Positions 29,001-36,852 of a DNA stretch of 64,000 nt are shown one piece after another; within the stretch, counting starts at the first letter, position 1, and each line of letters starts with the position of its first letter. Below the pieces are notes generated by a model. That model was not told where the DNA came from. It searched no databases and saw only the letters and a list, made by a program, of their open reading frames with translations. The stretch covers positions 62,001-126,000 of the forward strand of contig CACGJH010000001.1 in the NCBI GenBank assembly GCA_902573325.1, in the 5' to 3' direction. Position numbers and translations under genes: made by a program. The stretch is from an uncultured Alphaproteobacteria bacterium. GTDB taxonomy: Bacteria; Pseudomonadota; Alphaproteobacteria; HIMB59; GCA-002718135.

Positions 29001-30606
29001 GCCAGGAGGAAAAGTTACAGAATTAATTGCTAAACTAAGACATTCAACCGAAGGTGTGACGCTTATTAGTCCTCCTCCTCATCATGATATTTATTCTATC
29101 GAAGATTTAGCTCAGCTTATTTACGATTTGAAACAAATTAATCCAAGAGCTAAAGTATGCGTTAAGTTAGTTGCTCAGTCAGGGATTGGAACAGTCGCAG
29201 CTGGTGTTGCAAAAGCAAAAGCTGATACGATACTCATTTCTGGTCACAATGGTGGAACTGGAGCAAGCCCACAAACAAGCATTAAGTATGCAGGACTTCC
29301 TTGGGAACTCGGATTAAGTGAAGTACATCAAGTTCTATCTCTAAATAACTTAAGAGATAAAGTTGTTCTTAGAACTGATGGGGGTTTGAAAACAGGAAAA
29401 GATATTGTTATTGCGGCTATGCTTGGGGCAGAAGAATATGGAATTGGTACAGCAAGTTTAGTTGCTATGGGTTGTATCATGGTTAGACAATGTCATTCAA
29501 ATACTTGTCCCGTTGGAGTTTGCTCACAAGATGAAAAACTTAGAGAAAAATTTACCGGAACACCAGAAAAAGTAATTAATCTTTTTAGTTTTATTGCTGA
29601 TGAAGTTAGAGAAATTTTAGGATCACTAGGCTTTTCTTCTCTTGATGAAGTAGTTGGAAGATCTGATCTTTTATATCAAGTCAGTAGAGGAAGTTCTGAT
29701 CTTGATGATTTAGATTTAAATCCAATTATTCAAACCATTGATTCATCAGTTGGAGAATTTGACATAAAGAAAAATACAATTAATAAAGTTAGCGATAGCC
29801 TTGATATTAAAATCATAGGGGACGCTAAGTCTTTCTTTGAAACAGATCAAAAAATTGAACTAAACTATAATATCAAAAATACTGATAGAGCTATTGGTAC
29901 AAGACTTGCATCAGAAATTACTACTACAAAAGGAATGAGTTCTCTTCCAGAGGATTTCTTTACAGTTAATTTTCATGGTTCTGCTGGGCAATCTTTTGGA
30001 GCATGGAGTGTGCAAGGAACTACTCTTAAAGTCTTTGGTGACGCTAACGATTATGTTGCAAAAGGATTATCAGGGGGTAAAATTGTTATACAACCAAGCT
30101 CATCTTCACAACTAAAAACAAACAAAAATGTTATCATTGGGAATACTGTCTTATATGGAGCAACGCGTGGTAAACTTTTTGCAGCTGGAACTGCTGGTGA
30201 TAGATTTGCTGTTAGAAACTCTGGCGCACATGCTGTTATTGAAGGATGTGGTGATAATGGATGTGAATATATGACTGGAGGAAGTGCAGTTATTCTTGGC
30301 GAAGTAGGAAATAATTTTGGAGCTGGAATGACCGGAGGTATGGCATTTGTGTACGATAAAGAAGGAACTCTACCACTTCGAATTAATCTTGAGGATATTT
30401 TCTATCAACAACAAATGACAACTTATTGGGAAAAAGTTTTATATCAAAAAATTGAAGAACATATCAAGGAAACAAATTCAATGTACGCAAAAAATTTACT
30501 CGAAAATTGGGAAAATGAGAAATTACTCTTCTGGCAGATTGTTCCAAAAGAAATGATCAATAAATTTGATCAACCTGTATTAATTCAAGAAGAAAAATCT
30601 GCTTAG
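26089..30606 (+). CDS. gltB: Glutamate synthase large subunit
   Basis: GltB makes two glutamates from glutamine and 2-oxoglutarate. In this 1505-residue protein the amidotransferase nucleophile is Cys31 (EHSSCGVGLIA), implying removal of a 30-residue propeptide. Further blocks are YHQRYSTNTFPTW and AHNGEINTLKGN in the glutaminase domain, GEGGEDP and HNGGTGASPQTS in the FMN domain, the 3Fe-4S cysteines in CIMVRQCHSNTCPVGVC, and the C-terminal beta-helix (GNTVLYGATRGKLFAAG). The stop codon overlaps that of the convergent hydrolase gene by 4 bp. Confidence 0.98.
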   Translation: MPNHFIEKYKKDKKFLEENHVYNELDEHSSCGVGLIASLDGSETREIVELGVQALRVLYHRGAVDADGKTGDGAGIQLSIPKNFFTQQIERTGHTPNDLPFGVGMIFLPRTDFAAQENARTIVESEIIKEGLKIYGWRHVPINSSIIGDKAKATRPEIEQILICNEELKDEKQFDNKLYIIRKRIEKEIRNQNISDFYICSLSCQSIVYKGMFLAEQLSNFYPDIQNENFISRYAVYHQRYSTNTFPTWSLAQPFRVIAHNGEINTLKGNKNWMAAHEPRMEHKNFDNNVDDLKPIIDAKASDSAALDSTIELLVKANRSLPMAKIITIPEAWSHRRDFPKKIKDLYAYGGAVMEPWDGPAAICGAYGDWAIAGMDRNGLRPIRYTLTKNLLIAGSETGMVDIKENEIVERGRVGPGQLIAVNFKEKKFFKDHEIKKYLAETKPFGDWTKKITYIDKLVQSVDEEFRDLDSGDLRKRMACFAWSVEDIELILHPMIAEKKEATGSMGDDTPLAVLSNKYRGLHHFFRQNFSQVTNPPIDSLRERVVMSLRTRIGNLSNILDEDENQCDHLQLNSPVLSIEQFKSMRRYMKDTVKIIDTTMDKTNPENNFETEISRINQEAEQAVREGYVHIILSDKEMSKTRIALPMILVTSSVHHHLIKQNLRTFISLNVQSAECLDVQYFAVLIGVGATSVNAYMAQQAIAERHKKGLFKNLSYEECVERFINSINNGLLKTMSKMGISVINSYRGGCNFEAIGLSRNLMSKYFPSMSSKISGIGISGIERRSRLAHDNAYEESVITLPIGGNYRYRFGGEKHAFEARSIHMLQTAVTSNNYSLFKKYSSMIDEMDPINIRDLLDFKKNNNNSNSNTVEPSQEIRKRLVAPGISLGALSPEAHETLSVAMNRIGAKSDSGEGGEDPIRFKPKPNGDNASSKIKQIASGRFGVTAEYLNNCEEIEIKVAQGAKPGEGGQLPGGKVTELIAKLRHSTEGVTLISPPPHHDIYSIEDLAQLIYDLKQINPRAKVCVKLVAQSGIGTVAAGVAKAKADTILISGHNGGTGASPQTSIKYAGLPWELGLSEVHQVLSLNNLRDKVVLRTDGGLKTGKDIVIAAMLGAEEYGIGTASLVAMGCIMVRQCHSNTCPVGVCSQDEKLREKFTGTPEKVINLFSFIADEVREILGSLGFSSLDEVVGRSDLLYQVSRGSSDLDDLDLNPIIQTIDSSVGEFDIKKNTINKVSDSLDIKIIGDAKSFFETDQKIELNYNIKNTDRAIGTRLASEITTTKGMSSLPEDFFTVNFHGSAGQSFGAWSVQGTTLKVFGDANDYVAKGLSGGKIVIQPSSSSQLKTNKNVIIGNTVLYGATRGKLFAAGTAGDRFAVRNSGAHAVIEGCGDNGCEYMTGGSAVILGEVGNNFGAGMTGGMAFVYDKEGTLPLRINLEDIFYQQQMTTYWEKVLYQKIEEHIKETNSMYAKNLLENWENEKLLFWQIVPKEMINKFDQPVLIQEEKSA

Positions 30607-31334
30607 TTTTTTATTATTGATTGAATAGAATCATTCATTATTTTTAAATCAAATGGATCGGATAATCTATGATCACTATTTTTTAATAATTTTATTTGGA
30701 TTTGCTTTCCTTTAATTTTTTTTACTATTTTTTCTGGAACATCTGGAGTGACAACATTATCTTTTAGTCCTTGTATTAAAATTAAGGGCTTATTCCATTT
30801 GAATTCTTTATTTAAAATTTTATTTTTTCTACCTTCAATAATGTATTTCTTTTTTATAAGATAACTAAACCCGTAGGAGGAATATTTAATAATTCCTTTT
30901 TTCTTCATTTCTTGTTTTTTCTTTAAAGGGAGTTTTTTGTAAAACCCATCGATATAATCAGGTGCTGCCGCTAGGCCAATTAATCCAGCAATTCTTTTTG
31001 ATCTTGCTTTGGCTGCTAAAAACATTAACCATCCACCCATACTGCTACCAACCAGAATTTGCGGTCCTTTTGCAATATTATCAATGATATCAATTAAGTC
31101 TTTCTTCCAATCTGAAATTGTAAAATCTTCGAATTTTCCATCAGATTTACCATGACCACGGCATTCAAAACGAATAAACTGCAATTTATTTTTTCGCGCA
31201 AATCTTTCTAAAGACAAAGCTTTTTGACCACTCATATCTGAGTTAAGGCCATGGATAAAGATAATACCAGGCCCCTTACCCTTTATAGATTTATAGCGAA
31301 TTCTTTCTTTTTTCTTATTAATAAAGTAAGGCAT
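30603..31334 (-). CDS. Alpha/beta hydrolase, ABHD10-like
   Basis: This is a serine hydrolase of the alpha/beta fold. The oxyanion strand is IIFIHGLNSDMSG, the nucleophile elbow GSSMGGW carries the serine near residue 97, an acid is likely in LIQGLKDNVV and the histidine is in KNSDHRLSDP. The protein (243 aa) resembles the ABHD10 group (acyl-glucuronide / acyl-thioester esterases) in FECRGHGKSDG. The natural substrate cannot be told from the sequence. The start is divergent from a glycosyltransferase gene by only 30 bp. Confidence 0.82.
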   Translation of the reverse strand: MPYFINKKKERIRYKSIKGKGPGIIFIHGLNSDMSGQKALSLERFARKNKLQFIRFECRGHGKSDGKFEDFTISDWKKDLIDIIDNIAKGPQILVGSSMGGWLMFLAAKARSKRIAGLIGLAAAPDYIDGFYKKLPLKKKQEMKKKGIIKYSSYGFSYLIKKKYIIEGRKNKILNKEFKWNKPLILIQGLKDNVVTPDVPEKIVKKIKGKQIQIKLLKNSDHRLSDPFDLKIMNDSIQSIIKN

Positions 31335-31364
31335 CTTTGATACAAATACTTATATTTTAATAAA

Positions 31365-32492
31365 ATGTCATCATTTAATGTCGCTCAAATTCTTCCCTCT
31401 TTAGATTCTGGTGGTGTCGAAAGAGGCACTATTGAAGTTGCAAATTATTTATCTGAATTAAATTTAAAAAATAATATTATTTCAAATGGAGGGCGTTTAA
31501 TTAAGGAAATTGATAAAAATTATACTGATCATTTTCAATTACCAGTTAACTCAAAAAATTTTTTTATTTATCCATTAATTGCTAATCAATTAAAAAAATT
31601 AATTTTTAATCAAAATATTAATGTTGTTCATGTAAGATCAAGAGCACCAGCATGGATTTTAAGTTTTATAAAAAATAGAAACTTCAAAACAATATCTACA
31701 TTTCATAATGTGTATAGTGGTAATTTTTATTTTAAAAAAATCTATAATAAGCAATTATCCAAAGTTGATCAGATTGTTGCTATTTCAAATTATGTAAAAA
31801 ATGAAATTAGTAAAAAATACAATTTGGATTCAAATAAAATTAAAGTGATTAATAGAGGAGTTGATGTTAAATTTTTTGAAAAACCAATTTTAGATTCTCA
31901 AATAGAAAATATAATAAATAAGTATCAAATTGATACCTCAAAAAATATTATTCTATATCCTGCAAGGCTAACAAACTGGAAAGGTCAAATTGAGTTTTTA
32001 GATATATTTAATAAGATGCAAAATGATAATTTTTTACTTTATTTTGCAGGTGATACAAAAAATCAATCTTATACAGAGAAACTACAAAATAAAATTCAAA
32101 GTTTTAACCTTGGTCATAAATGTAAGATTATAGGCAATCTACCAAGAGGTGATTTGAAAACTTTATATTACCTATCATCAATTATTACCTCTTTTCCTTT
32201 ACAGGCTGAAGGCTTTGGAAGAATTATAAGCGAAGCATTAATAATGAAAAAAAGGGTACTAGCCTTTAACTATGGTGGCGTTAAAGATCAGCTCAATAAA
32301 TTAGATGATATTTATAAAGTAGATCCTCATAAATATAATGAAATAAACATAAAACTTCAAAATATTATAAAAATAGATAAAGAAAAATTTTCTAATATTT
32401 CATTAGAAAGCAAAGACTATATATCAAAAACATTTTCAAAATACCAAATGGTACAAAGTTATGTAGACTTATATGAACAGCAGTCAATTTAA
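31365..32492 (+). CDS. Family 4 glycosyltransferase
   Basis: This is a GT-B-fold glycosyltransferase (375 aa), probably acting on LPS core or another surface glycan. The N-terminal loop is LPSLDSGGVERGTIEVANYL; the C-terminal donor site contains YPARLTNWKGQIEFL and the E-x7-E-type block FPLQAEGFGRIISEAL. No signal peptide or membrane helix is present. The following heptosyltransferase-like gene overlaps by 20 bp, so the two act together. Donor and acceptor are unknown. Confidence 0.87.
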   Translation: MSSFNVAQILPSLDSGGVERGTIEVANYLSELNLKNNIISNGGRLIKEIDKNYTDHFQLPVNSKNFFIYPLIANQLKKLIFNQNINVVHVRSRAPAWILSFIKNRNFKTISTFHNVYSGNFYFKKIYNKQLSKVDQIVAISNYVKNEISKKYNLDSNKIKVINRGVDVKFFEKPILDSQIENIINKYQIDTSKNIILYPARLTNWKGQIEFLDIFNKMQNDNFLLYFAGDTKNQSYTEKLQNKIQSFNLGHKCKIIGNLPRGDLKTLYYLSSIITSFPLQAEGFGRIISEALIMKKRVLAFNYGGVKDQLNKLDDIYKVDPHKYNEINIKLQNIIKIDKEKFSNISLESKDYISKTFSKYQMVQSYVDLYEQQSI

Positions 32493-33408
32493 CAAAATAC
32501 TAGTTGTAAAGCATGGATCACTTGGTGATATTGCATTTTCTATACTTGCTATGGCATCAATTAAGAAATTTTTTAGTAATGCCACTATTGACTTGCTGAC
32601 TGAAGAAAAATACGCAAATTTTTTAAGCAATTCAAATTATTTTAATTCGATTTTTAAAGATAATAGAAAAGGAATAATTGATTCACTTAAGGTTATATTA
32701 AAAATTAATCAAAATAAATACGATCTAATCATAGATTTACAGAATTCTAAAAGAACAAATAATTATTGGTCATTCTTAAAATTTATTTCAGAAGTAAAAG
32801 TTAACGGATCTCGTTCTAATTGTGATATTCAATATGTAATTCCTCCACAAGGAACTGAATCTCCACAACAAGGTTTATATAATCAACTAAAGTTACTTGG
32901 AGTAAATGAAATTTATCAAAATGTAGATTGGCTTTCCAGAGATATTACGGCAATTAATGAAGATAAAATAATCTTAATGATACCTGGTGTTTCTAAATCA
33001 GGCAAGGACAAGCAATGGTCACCAGATAAATTTGCAATACTTGCAAGTACTCTAGAAAAAAAAGGATATCATATTTGTGTTATTGGGCAAAAATCAGATA
33101 AACAAACAGTAGAAACGATCAATAATGCATGTCAGAAGATTATTGATTTAAGCGATAAATCACCTCCTGAAATCATCTATTCCATCGCTAAAAAAAGTGA
33201 TTTTATAATTAGTAATGATACTGGCCCAGGCCATATAGCAGCTCTAAGTAATTCACCTATTCTTTTTTTAGCTAAAGATAATGTTATCTCAAAATCAAAC
33301 TTATCTGAATATAAAAATGCTTATACGATTCTGACCGATACAATGGACTCAATTTCAGTAAAAAAAGTTTTAGATTTTTTACAAGATAGTAAATTAATCA
33401 ATAAATGA
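32473..33408 (+). CDS. Family 9 glycosyltransferase (heptosyltransferase-like)
   Basis: The protein (311 aa) resembles ADP-heptose:LPS heptosyltransferases. It begins with KILVVKHGSLGDIAFSI, has IIDLQNSKRTN in the N-terminal domain, and SKSGKDKQWSPDKFA plus ISNDTGPGHIAALS in the donor-binding C-terminal domain. It overlaps the preceding GT4 gene by 20 bp and converges on a second GT9 gene with a 15-bp overlap. Transfer of heptose to the LPS core is the family's known role; the sugar used here is inferred. Confidence 0.87.
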   Translation: MNSSQFNKILVVKHGSLGDIAFSILAMASIKKFFSNATIDLLTEEKYANFLSNSNYFNSIFKDNRKGIIDSLKVILKINQNKYDLIIDLQNSKRTNNYWSFLKFISEVKVNGSRSNCDIQYVIPPQGTESPQQGLYNQLKLLGVNEIYQNVDWLSRDITAINEDKIILMIPGVSKSGKDKQWSPDKFAILASTLEKKGYHICVIGQKSDKQTVETINNACQKIIDLSDKSPPEIIYSIAKKSDFIISNDTGPGHIAALSNSPILFLAKDNVISKSNLSEYKNAYTILTDTMDSISVKKVLDFLQDSKLINK

Positions 33409-34401
33409 AATTAATTCTTTTTCTAAATTTTGGTTGTTAGAGAATAGTTTATTATATTTTTTCTTCCATGGCGCATATTCTTCTGCAATCATACCTGGAA
33501 GATTATCTGAATCATAAATAACACAAAGTTTCGTTTCAGAAAGTGATGCAATATGTGTGCATCCACATTCAGGTGTAATTACATATGTTGAAGAGTTTAT
33601 TATTGATGTCCAATTATCAAAATTTAATTTATCTAAGATTAAAATATTATTTATACTTTTAAGATTTTCAAACTCTTCATTAGTAATAACTTCATATTTT
33701 TTAAATATTTCATAGAATACATTTTTTGATGTTCCATCAGTTGTCATTACAATATTGATTTTCAAATTTTTAAGATTGTCTAATAGTTTAATAAAGTTTT
33801 CTTCTGAAAAATATTTATTGATCCATTTTGAAGACAAGTGAATTAAGCATAATTTCTTAGAACTTATTTCTATTTTATTAAACCCTAATTCATTCTTAAT
33901 TTCTGCAGTATTATTATAACTTAATCCACTTTTAGTAACTAACTCCATCATAATTTCTGTTTGATGAATTGGTATTTTTTTGGAATATCTTAATTGACGA
34001 TCGATTATTAAGCAGTGAGTAAAAAAGATTTTACCCAAAATTCTATCAAAAAATTTACTAATGTAATTATTTTTGTATCGAGATTTAAAAATTAATAATG
34101 ACTTTATTTTACTTTTAGAAAAAATTGATATTAATATACTGAATATACCAGGGCTAAATGTGAAAATATAATCATAATCTTCATTTCTTAATTTTGAAAT
34201 TATTTTCAAGACTTGATAAAATTTATTTTGAAGTAAAAAAATTTTGTTAATAGATTTATATTTTTTACATATTTTTTGATTTTTTTGAGAACATACAATA
34301 TCAATTTTACAATCCTGATTAGCTTGTTTTAGTCCTTGAACAACTGGAAGAGTAAGGATCATATCTCCCATTTTATCGTTTCTAATTAAACAAATTTTCA
34401 T
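33394..34401 (-). CDS. Family 9 glycosyltransferase (second, diverged)
   Basis: A second heptosyltransferase-like protein (335 aa). It starts KICLIRNDKMGDMILTLPVVQGL, the typical GT9 N terminus, and carries YVITPECGCTHIASLSE in place of the canonical NDTGPxH donor motif, so the acidic/Gly-rich loop is altered. It is much more Lys/Ile/Asn-rich than the plus-strand GT9 at 32473. It is likely a core-LPS glycosyltransferase. It is divergent from infC across 156 bp. Confidence 0.82.
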   Translation of the reverse strand: MKICLIRNDKMGDMILTLPVVQGLKQANQDCKIDIVCSQKNQKICKKYKSINKIFLLQNKFYQVLKIISKLRNEDYDYIFTFSPGIFSILISIFSKSKIKSLLIFKSRYKNNYISKFFDRILGKIFFTHCLIIDRQLRYSKKIPIHQTEIMMELVTKSGLSYNNTAEIKNELGFNKIEISSKKLCLIHLSSKWINKYFSEENFIKLLDNLKNLKINIVMTTDGTSKNVFYEIFKKYEVITNEEFENLKSINNILILDKLNFDNWTSIINSSTYVITPECGCTHIASLSETKLCVIYDSDNLPGMIAEEYAPWKKKYNKLFSNNQNLEKELISFID

Positions 34402-34452
34402 AAAGTGTATTTAATAACTTAAAAAACAGTTTATATTTTTTAAAATCAGCCC

Positions 34453-34480
34453 TTGAATTTAAATTCATTTGAGATTATAT
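34453..34480 (+). promoter_or_regulatory. Candidate promoter of the infC operon
   Basis: TTGAAT at 34453-34458 followed after 16 bp by TTATAT at 34475-34480, in the 156-bp gap before infC. This would give a leader of about 70 nt. Pattern match only. Confidence 0.35.
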
Positions 34481-34557
34481 CCTAACAAAATATGACAAAA
34501 GACTTAATTTCCTAATATGCTATTAATTAATAGCTTTAACTCAATCTCTATATAATC

Positions 34558-35097
34558 TTGGCTGTAAATTTCAAAACAAAGAAAGATACTGGTCCAAGAA
34601 TCAATGAGCAGATTACTGCAAGTGAAGTCAGACTAATATCTAGTAGTGGTAAACAAATGGGGATCTTAAGCATTCGTGAAGCCCTAATTCAAGCAGAAGA
34701 TGAAGGTTTTGATTTAGTTGAAGTGTCTCCTGAAGCTAATCCACCAGTTTGTAAAATTATAGATTATGGTAAATTAAAATATAGAGAGCAAAAAAGTAAG
34801 AAAGAAGCAAAAAAGAAACAAAAAACAATTGAAGTTAAAGAGATTAAAATGAGACCTGGCATTGATACCCACGATTATAATGTTAAAATTAAAGCACTCT
34901 CAAAGTTTATAGGTGGTGGTAATAAAGTTAAAGTCTCTATGCGTTTCAGAGGACGTGAAATGGAGCATCAAAATTTAGGCTTTGATCTTCTAAAAAAACT
35001 AACTTCAGAAGTCGAAGAATATGCAAAAGTTGAAGTAGCTCCTAAGTTTGAGGGAAGACAAATAATGATGATACTTGTCCCTCAAGTTGCTAAATAA
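34558..35097 (+). CDS. infC: Translation initiation factor IF-3, non-ATG start
   Basis: IF-3 keeps 30S subunits apart from 50S and proofreads start codons. The protein (179 aa) has RINEQITASEVRLI, the EVSPEANPPVCKIIDYGK block in the N-terminal domain, and KEIKMRPGIDTHDYNVK with GDK-like RFRGREMEH in the C-terminal domain. An in-frame TAA at 34537-34539 limits the start to ATA, ATC or TTG codons at 34552-34560. I take the TTG, giving AVNFKTKKDTGPRIN. There is no Shine-Dalgarno. A poor start codon fits the known self-regulation of infC through IF-3 start-codon discrimination. It begins the infC-rpmI-rplT-pheS-pheT-lepA run. Confidence 0.95.
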   Translation: MAVNFKTKKDTGPRINEQITASEVRLISSSGKQMGILSIREALIQAEDEGFDLVEVSPEANPPVCKIIDYGKLKYREQKSKKEAKKKQKTIEVKEIKMRPGIDTHDYNVKIKALSKFIGGGNKVKVSMRFRGREMEHQNLGFDLLKKLTSEVEEYAKVEVAPKFEGRQIMMILVPQVAK

Positions 35098-35143
35098 TTC
35101 TACATATTGCAAAATACTCAATTATCAGTATAAGCCTTCAAAA

Positions 35144-35174
35144 CTTGTTATGGCCTGCGGGGCAGCCTAACGGG
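35144..35174 (+). promoter_or_regulatory. Structured RNA leader hairpin upstream of rpmI (possible L20 autoregulatory site)
   Basis: In the infC-rpmI gap the sequence folds into a long imperfect hairpin. The arm 35144-35158 (CTTGTTA, bulged T, GG, bulged C, CTGC) pairs with 35162-35174 (GCAG, CC, TAACGGG) around a GGG loop. That is 13 pairs, including two G-U, interrupted by two single-base bulges. It is by far the most G+C-rich patch nearby and has no following T-run, so it is not an intrinsic terminator. It ends 14 nt before the TAGGAG ribosome-binding site of rpmI. L20 in other bacteria represses rpmI-rplT by binding a bulged stem in this leader that mimics its 23S rRNA site; homology to that site is inferred. 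Confidence 0.6.
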
Positions 35175-35199
35175 AAAACTTACAATATAGGAGATAGTA

Positions 35200-35400
35200 A
35201 TGCCCAAGCTTAAAACTAAGAGTAGTTTAAAAAAAAGATTTTCTAGAACAGGTACTGGTAAAATTAAATTTAAACCTGCTGGAAAGAGACATGGAATGAG
35301 TAAACGTTCCAATAAATTTATTCGTAACACGAAAAGATCTGCAATTATGTCACCAGGTGATTCTGCTTTGATTGATCATATGTTACCATACAACAAGTAA
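35200..35400 (+). CDS. rpmI: 50S ribosomal protein L35
   Basis: This is a small basic protein of the large subunit (66 aa). It starts [14 protein letters not shown] and contains [22 protein letters not shown], the family signature. TAGGAG at 35188-35193 is a good ribosome-binding site. It lies downstream of a strong hairpin leader and is followed 10 bp later by rplT, the usual pair. Confidence 0.97.
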   Translation: MPKLKTKSSLKKRFSRTGTGKIKFKPAGKRHGMSKRSNKFIRNTKRSAIMSPGDSALIDHMLPYNK

Positions 35401-35410
35401 GGGGAAATCA

Positions 35411-35764
35411 ATGGCAAGAGTATCACGAGGTGTTACAGCAAGAGCTAGACACAAAAAAGTAATTAAAAGAGCAAAAGGTTATTACGGTAGAAGAAAAAAT
35501 GTTTTTCGAGTTGCTGTGCAGGCTGTCGAAAGAGGTATGCAATATGCTTATAGAGATCGTAAAAAAAGAAAAAGTGATTTTAGGGGTTTATGGATTCAAA
35601 GAATCAATGCTGGTGTTAGACTTCATGGTTTAACATATTCGCAATTTATATCTGGTCTTAAAAAATCATCTATTGAAATAGATAGAAAGATTTTAGCGGA
35701 TCTTGCAGTTAACCAGCCAGAGGCTTTTAAAGCTTTAGTTGATAAAGCTCAATCTGCTAGATAA
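35411..35764 (+). CDS. rplT: 50S ribosomal protein L20
   Basis: L20 is an early assembly protein of the large subunit and, in several bacteria, a repressor of its own operon. The 117-residue protein starts [26 protein letters not shown] and has [21 protein letters not shown] chose ATG 35411 because it follows AAGGGGA at the right distance and matches the family start; a longer frame opening at 35372 inside rpmI adds 13 unrelated residues. Expressed with rpmI. Confidence 0.97.
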   Translation: MARVSRGVTARARHKKVIKRAKGYYGRRKNVFRVAVQAVERGMQYAYRDRKKRKSDFRGLWIQRINAGVRLHGLTYSQFISGLKKSSIEIDRKILADLAVNQPEAFKALVDKAQSAR

Positions 35765-35793
35765 TTTTAATTAATAAAATATAATAGATATTG

Positions 35794-36852
35794 ATGGCAT
35801 TTGCTGAAAATAAAATTGATGTTCTAAAAAAAATTAAAGCTTCAAAATCCTTCGAAGATTTAGAAAAACTTCGACTATATTATCTAGGTAAAAAAGGATT
35901 AATACCTGAAGCTTTAAAAGGATTAGGCTCTTTGTCGATTGAAGAAAAAAAATCGAAAGGACAGGAATTAAATATTATTAAAAAAGAAATTGAAGAAGGT
36001 ATTAAAAACCAAAGAACAGAAATTGAAAATATTGAAATTTCAAACAAGATTAATTTAGAATCAATTGATGTTACTCTACCACCTAATATTTCTGAAAAAG
36101 GAAAAATACACCCAATTAGTCAAACAATATTTAATATTATAGAAATTTTTGGAAATTTAAATTATGCAGTGGAAACAGGTCCAGATATAGAAACAGATTT
36201 TAATAATTTTACAGCTTTAAATATCCCAGAACATCATCCAGCAAGAGAAATGCAGGATACTTTTTATGTTCAGGATAATGGAGACAAAAATGTTCTTCGA
36301 ACCCATACTAGTCCTGTTCAAGTGAGAACTATGCTTAACACAAAACCACCTATTAAAATTATTGTGCCTGGCAGAACTTATAGAAGTGACTCAGATGCTA
36401 CACATGCTCCTATGTTTCATCAGGTAGAAGGTTTAGTCGTTGATACAAGTTCTACTATGGTTGATTTAAAATCAACACTCGTTTCATTCTTAGAAGAATT
36501 TTTCGAAGTAAAAAACTTACAATACCGTTTTCGCCCTAGTTACTTTCCTTTTACCGAGCCTAGTGCAGAAATGGATGTAGCTTATACCAAAGTAAATAAT
36601 AAAATTAAAATTGGTGAAGGAGATAAATGGTTAGAAATATTGGGTTGTGGAATGGTCAATCCTATAGTTTTAGATAATTGTAATATCGATTCAAAACAGT
36701 TTCAGGGTTTTGCTTTTGGTATGGGAATTGAGCGTTTGTCGATGCTTAAATATGGCATTACAGATTTAAGAAGTTTTTTTGATCCAAATTATAGATGGCT
36801 GGATCATTATGGTTTTAGTATTTTGGATAACCAAACACGATCAGGGCTATAA
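35794..36852 (+). CDS. pheS: Phenylalanine--tRNA ligase alpha subunit
   Basis: PheS is the catalytic subunit of PheRS (alpha2beta2), charging tRNA-Phe. The protein is 352 aa, with an N-terminal coiled-coil tRNA-binding arm (about 1-85), class II motif 2 in GRTYRSDSDATHAPMFHQVEG and motif 3 in FAFGMGIERLSMLKYGI. The ATG at 35794 is preferred; a TTG three bases upstream is also in frame. No gap separates it from pheT. Confidence 0.97.
   Translation: MAFAENKIDVLKKIKASKSFEDLEKLRLYYLGKKGLIPEALKGLGSLSIEEKKSKGQELNIIKKEIEEGIKNQRTEIENIEISNKINLESIDVTLPPNISEKGKIHPISQTIFNIIEIFGNLNYAVETGPDIETDFNNFTALNIPEHHPAREMQDTFYVQDNGDKNVLRTHTSPVQVRTMLNTKPPIKIIVPGRTYRSDSDATHAPMFHQVEGLVVDTSSTMVDLKSTLVSFLEEFFEVKNLQYRFRPSYFPFTEPSAEMDVAYTKVNNKIKIGEGDKWLEILGCGMVNPIVLDNCNIDSKQFQGFAFGMGIERLSMLKYGITDLRSFFDPNYRWLDHYGFSILDNQTRSGL

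Noticed and set aside
34551..34556. TATAAT directly before the infC start as a -10 element
   Set aside because: Transcription would begin inside the coding region and no fitting -35 exists 16-18 bp upstream.
35372..35410. Longer rplT frame starting inside rpmI
   Set aside because: ATG 35411 has an AAGGGGA ribosome-binding site and gives the invariant MARV start.
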